Source: Entrophospora sp. SA101 (lineage: Eukaryota > Glomeromycota > Glomeromycetes > Entrophosporales > Entrophosporaceae). From it: a stretch of 18,328 nucleotides of DNA. Both the position numbers and the translations under genes were made by a program. The stretch lies in contig CAUDNR010001195.1 in NCBI GenBank assembly GCA_958430865.1, forward strand, positions 1 through 18,328, given 5' to 3'. Position 1 is the first letter of the stretch, and each line of letters begins with the position of its first letter. Positions 18,248-18,328 of this stretch are shown one piece after another. The notes beneath the pieces are model-generated. The model made no database searches. It was not told the DNA's origin and saw only the letters and a list, made by a program, of their open reading frames with translations.

Positions 18248-18328
18248 ACCATCTTACAAAGAACACGTGACATAAAAATTTTTTGTGTTAAAAATTTTAT
18301 TATTATAAAATTAAATAAAAATTACAAA

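Noticed and set aside
1..18328. CRISPR arrays, tRNA or rRNA genes
   Set aside because: No regularly spaced identical repeats, no tRNA-like box A/box B fold and no rRNA segment were recognised on either strand.

Overview
This window looks like nuclear DNA of a very AT-rich, intron-containing fungus, most likely an arbuscular mycorrhizal fungus of the Rhizophagus type (Glomeromycotina). That assignment is an inference. It rests on the base composition, the short AT-rich GT-AG introns, a BTB-BACK protein with the charged style of the large BTB/TLDc families in these fungi, a TnpB-like Fanzor relic and dense decayed DNA transposons. There is no operon structure and no bacterial signal.

Layout. 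(1) 1-1098, minus: the first two exons of a BTB/POZ-BACK protein that runs off the left edge. (2) 1100-3700: gene-poor, with a short unidentified open frame and two tandem-repeat arrays. (3) 3704-5255, plus: a Fanzor (eukaryotic TnpB homologue) pseudogene with all three RuvC acidic positions but at least three frame breaks. (4) 5256-11280: a transposon graveyard. It holds a repeat family in two locations with an inverted internal segment, a fold-back MITE, a relic of a hAT transposase C-terminus and fragments of unknown coding sequence. (5) 11281-13133, plus: an eight-exon Sgt2/SGTA co-chaperone gene. (6) 13557-16880, minus: a twelve-exon gene whose model joins three N-terminal EH domains to a complete C-terminal RING-IBR-RING (RBR) ubiquitin ligase, convergent with the Sgt2 gene. 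(7) 17085-18021: a 937-bp terminal-inverted-repeat element about 200 bp upstream of the EH-RBR start, itself carrying a 119-bp hAT-type MITE with an exact 8-bp target duplication. (8) 18181-18247: a compact palindromic repeat cluster.

The observation most worth following is the EH-RBR gene. All twelve exons join in phase into one 794-codon frame. The linker between the halves carries an endocytic-style DPF motif, and the RBR module keeps its zinc ligands and the RING2 catalytic cysteine. If the transcript is real, an Eps15/Ede1-like endocytic adaptor carries its own ubiquitin ligase, rather than only ubiquitin-binding motifs. The main alternative is two adjacent genes. A full-length transcript would decide between them.
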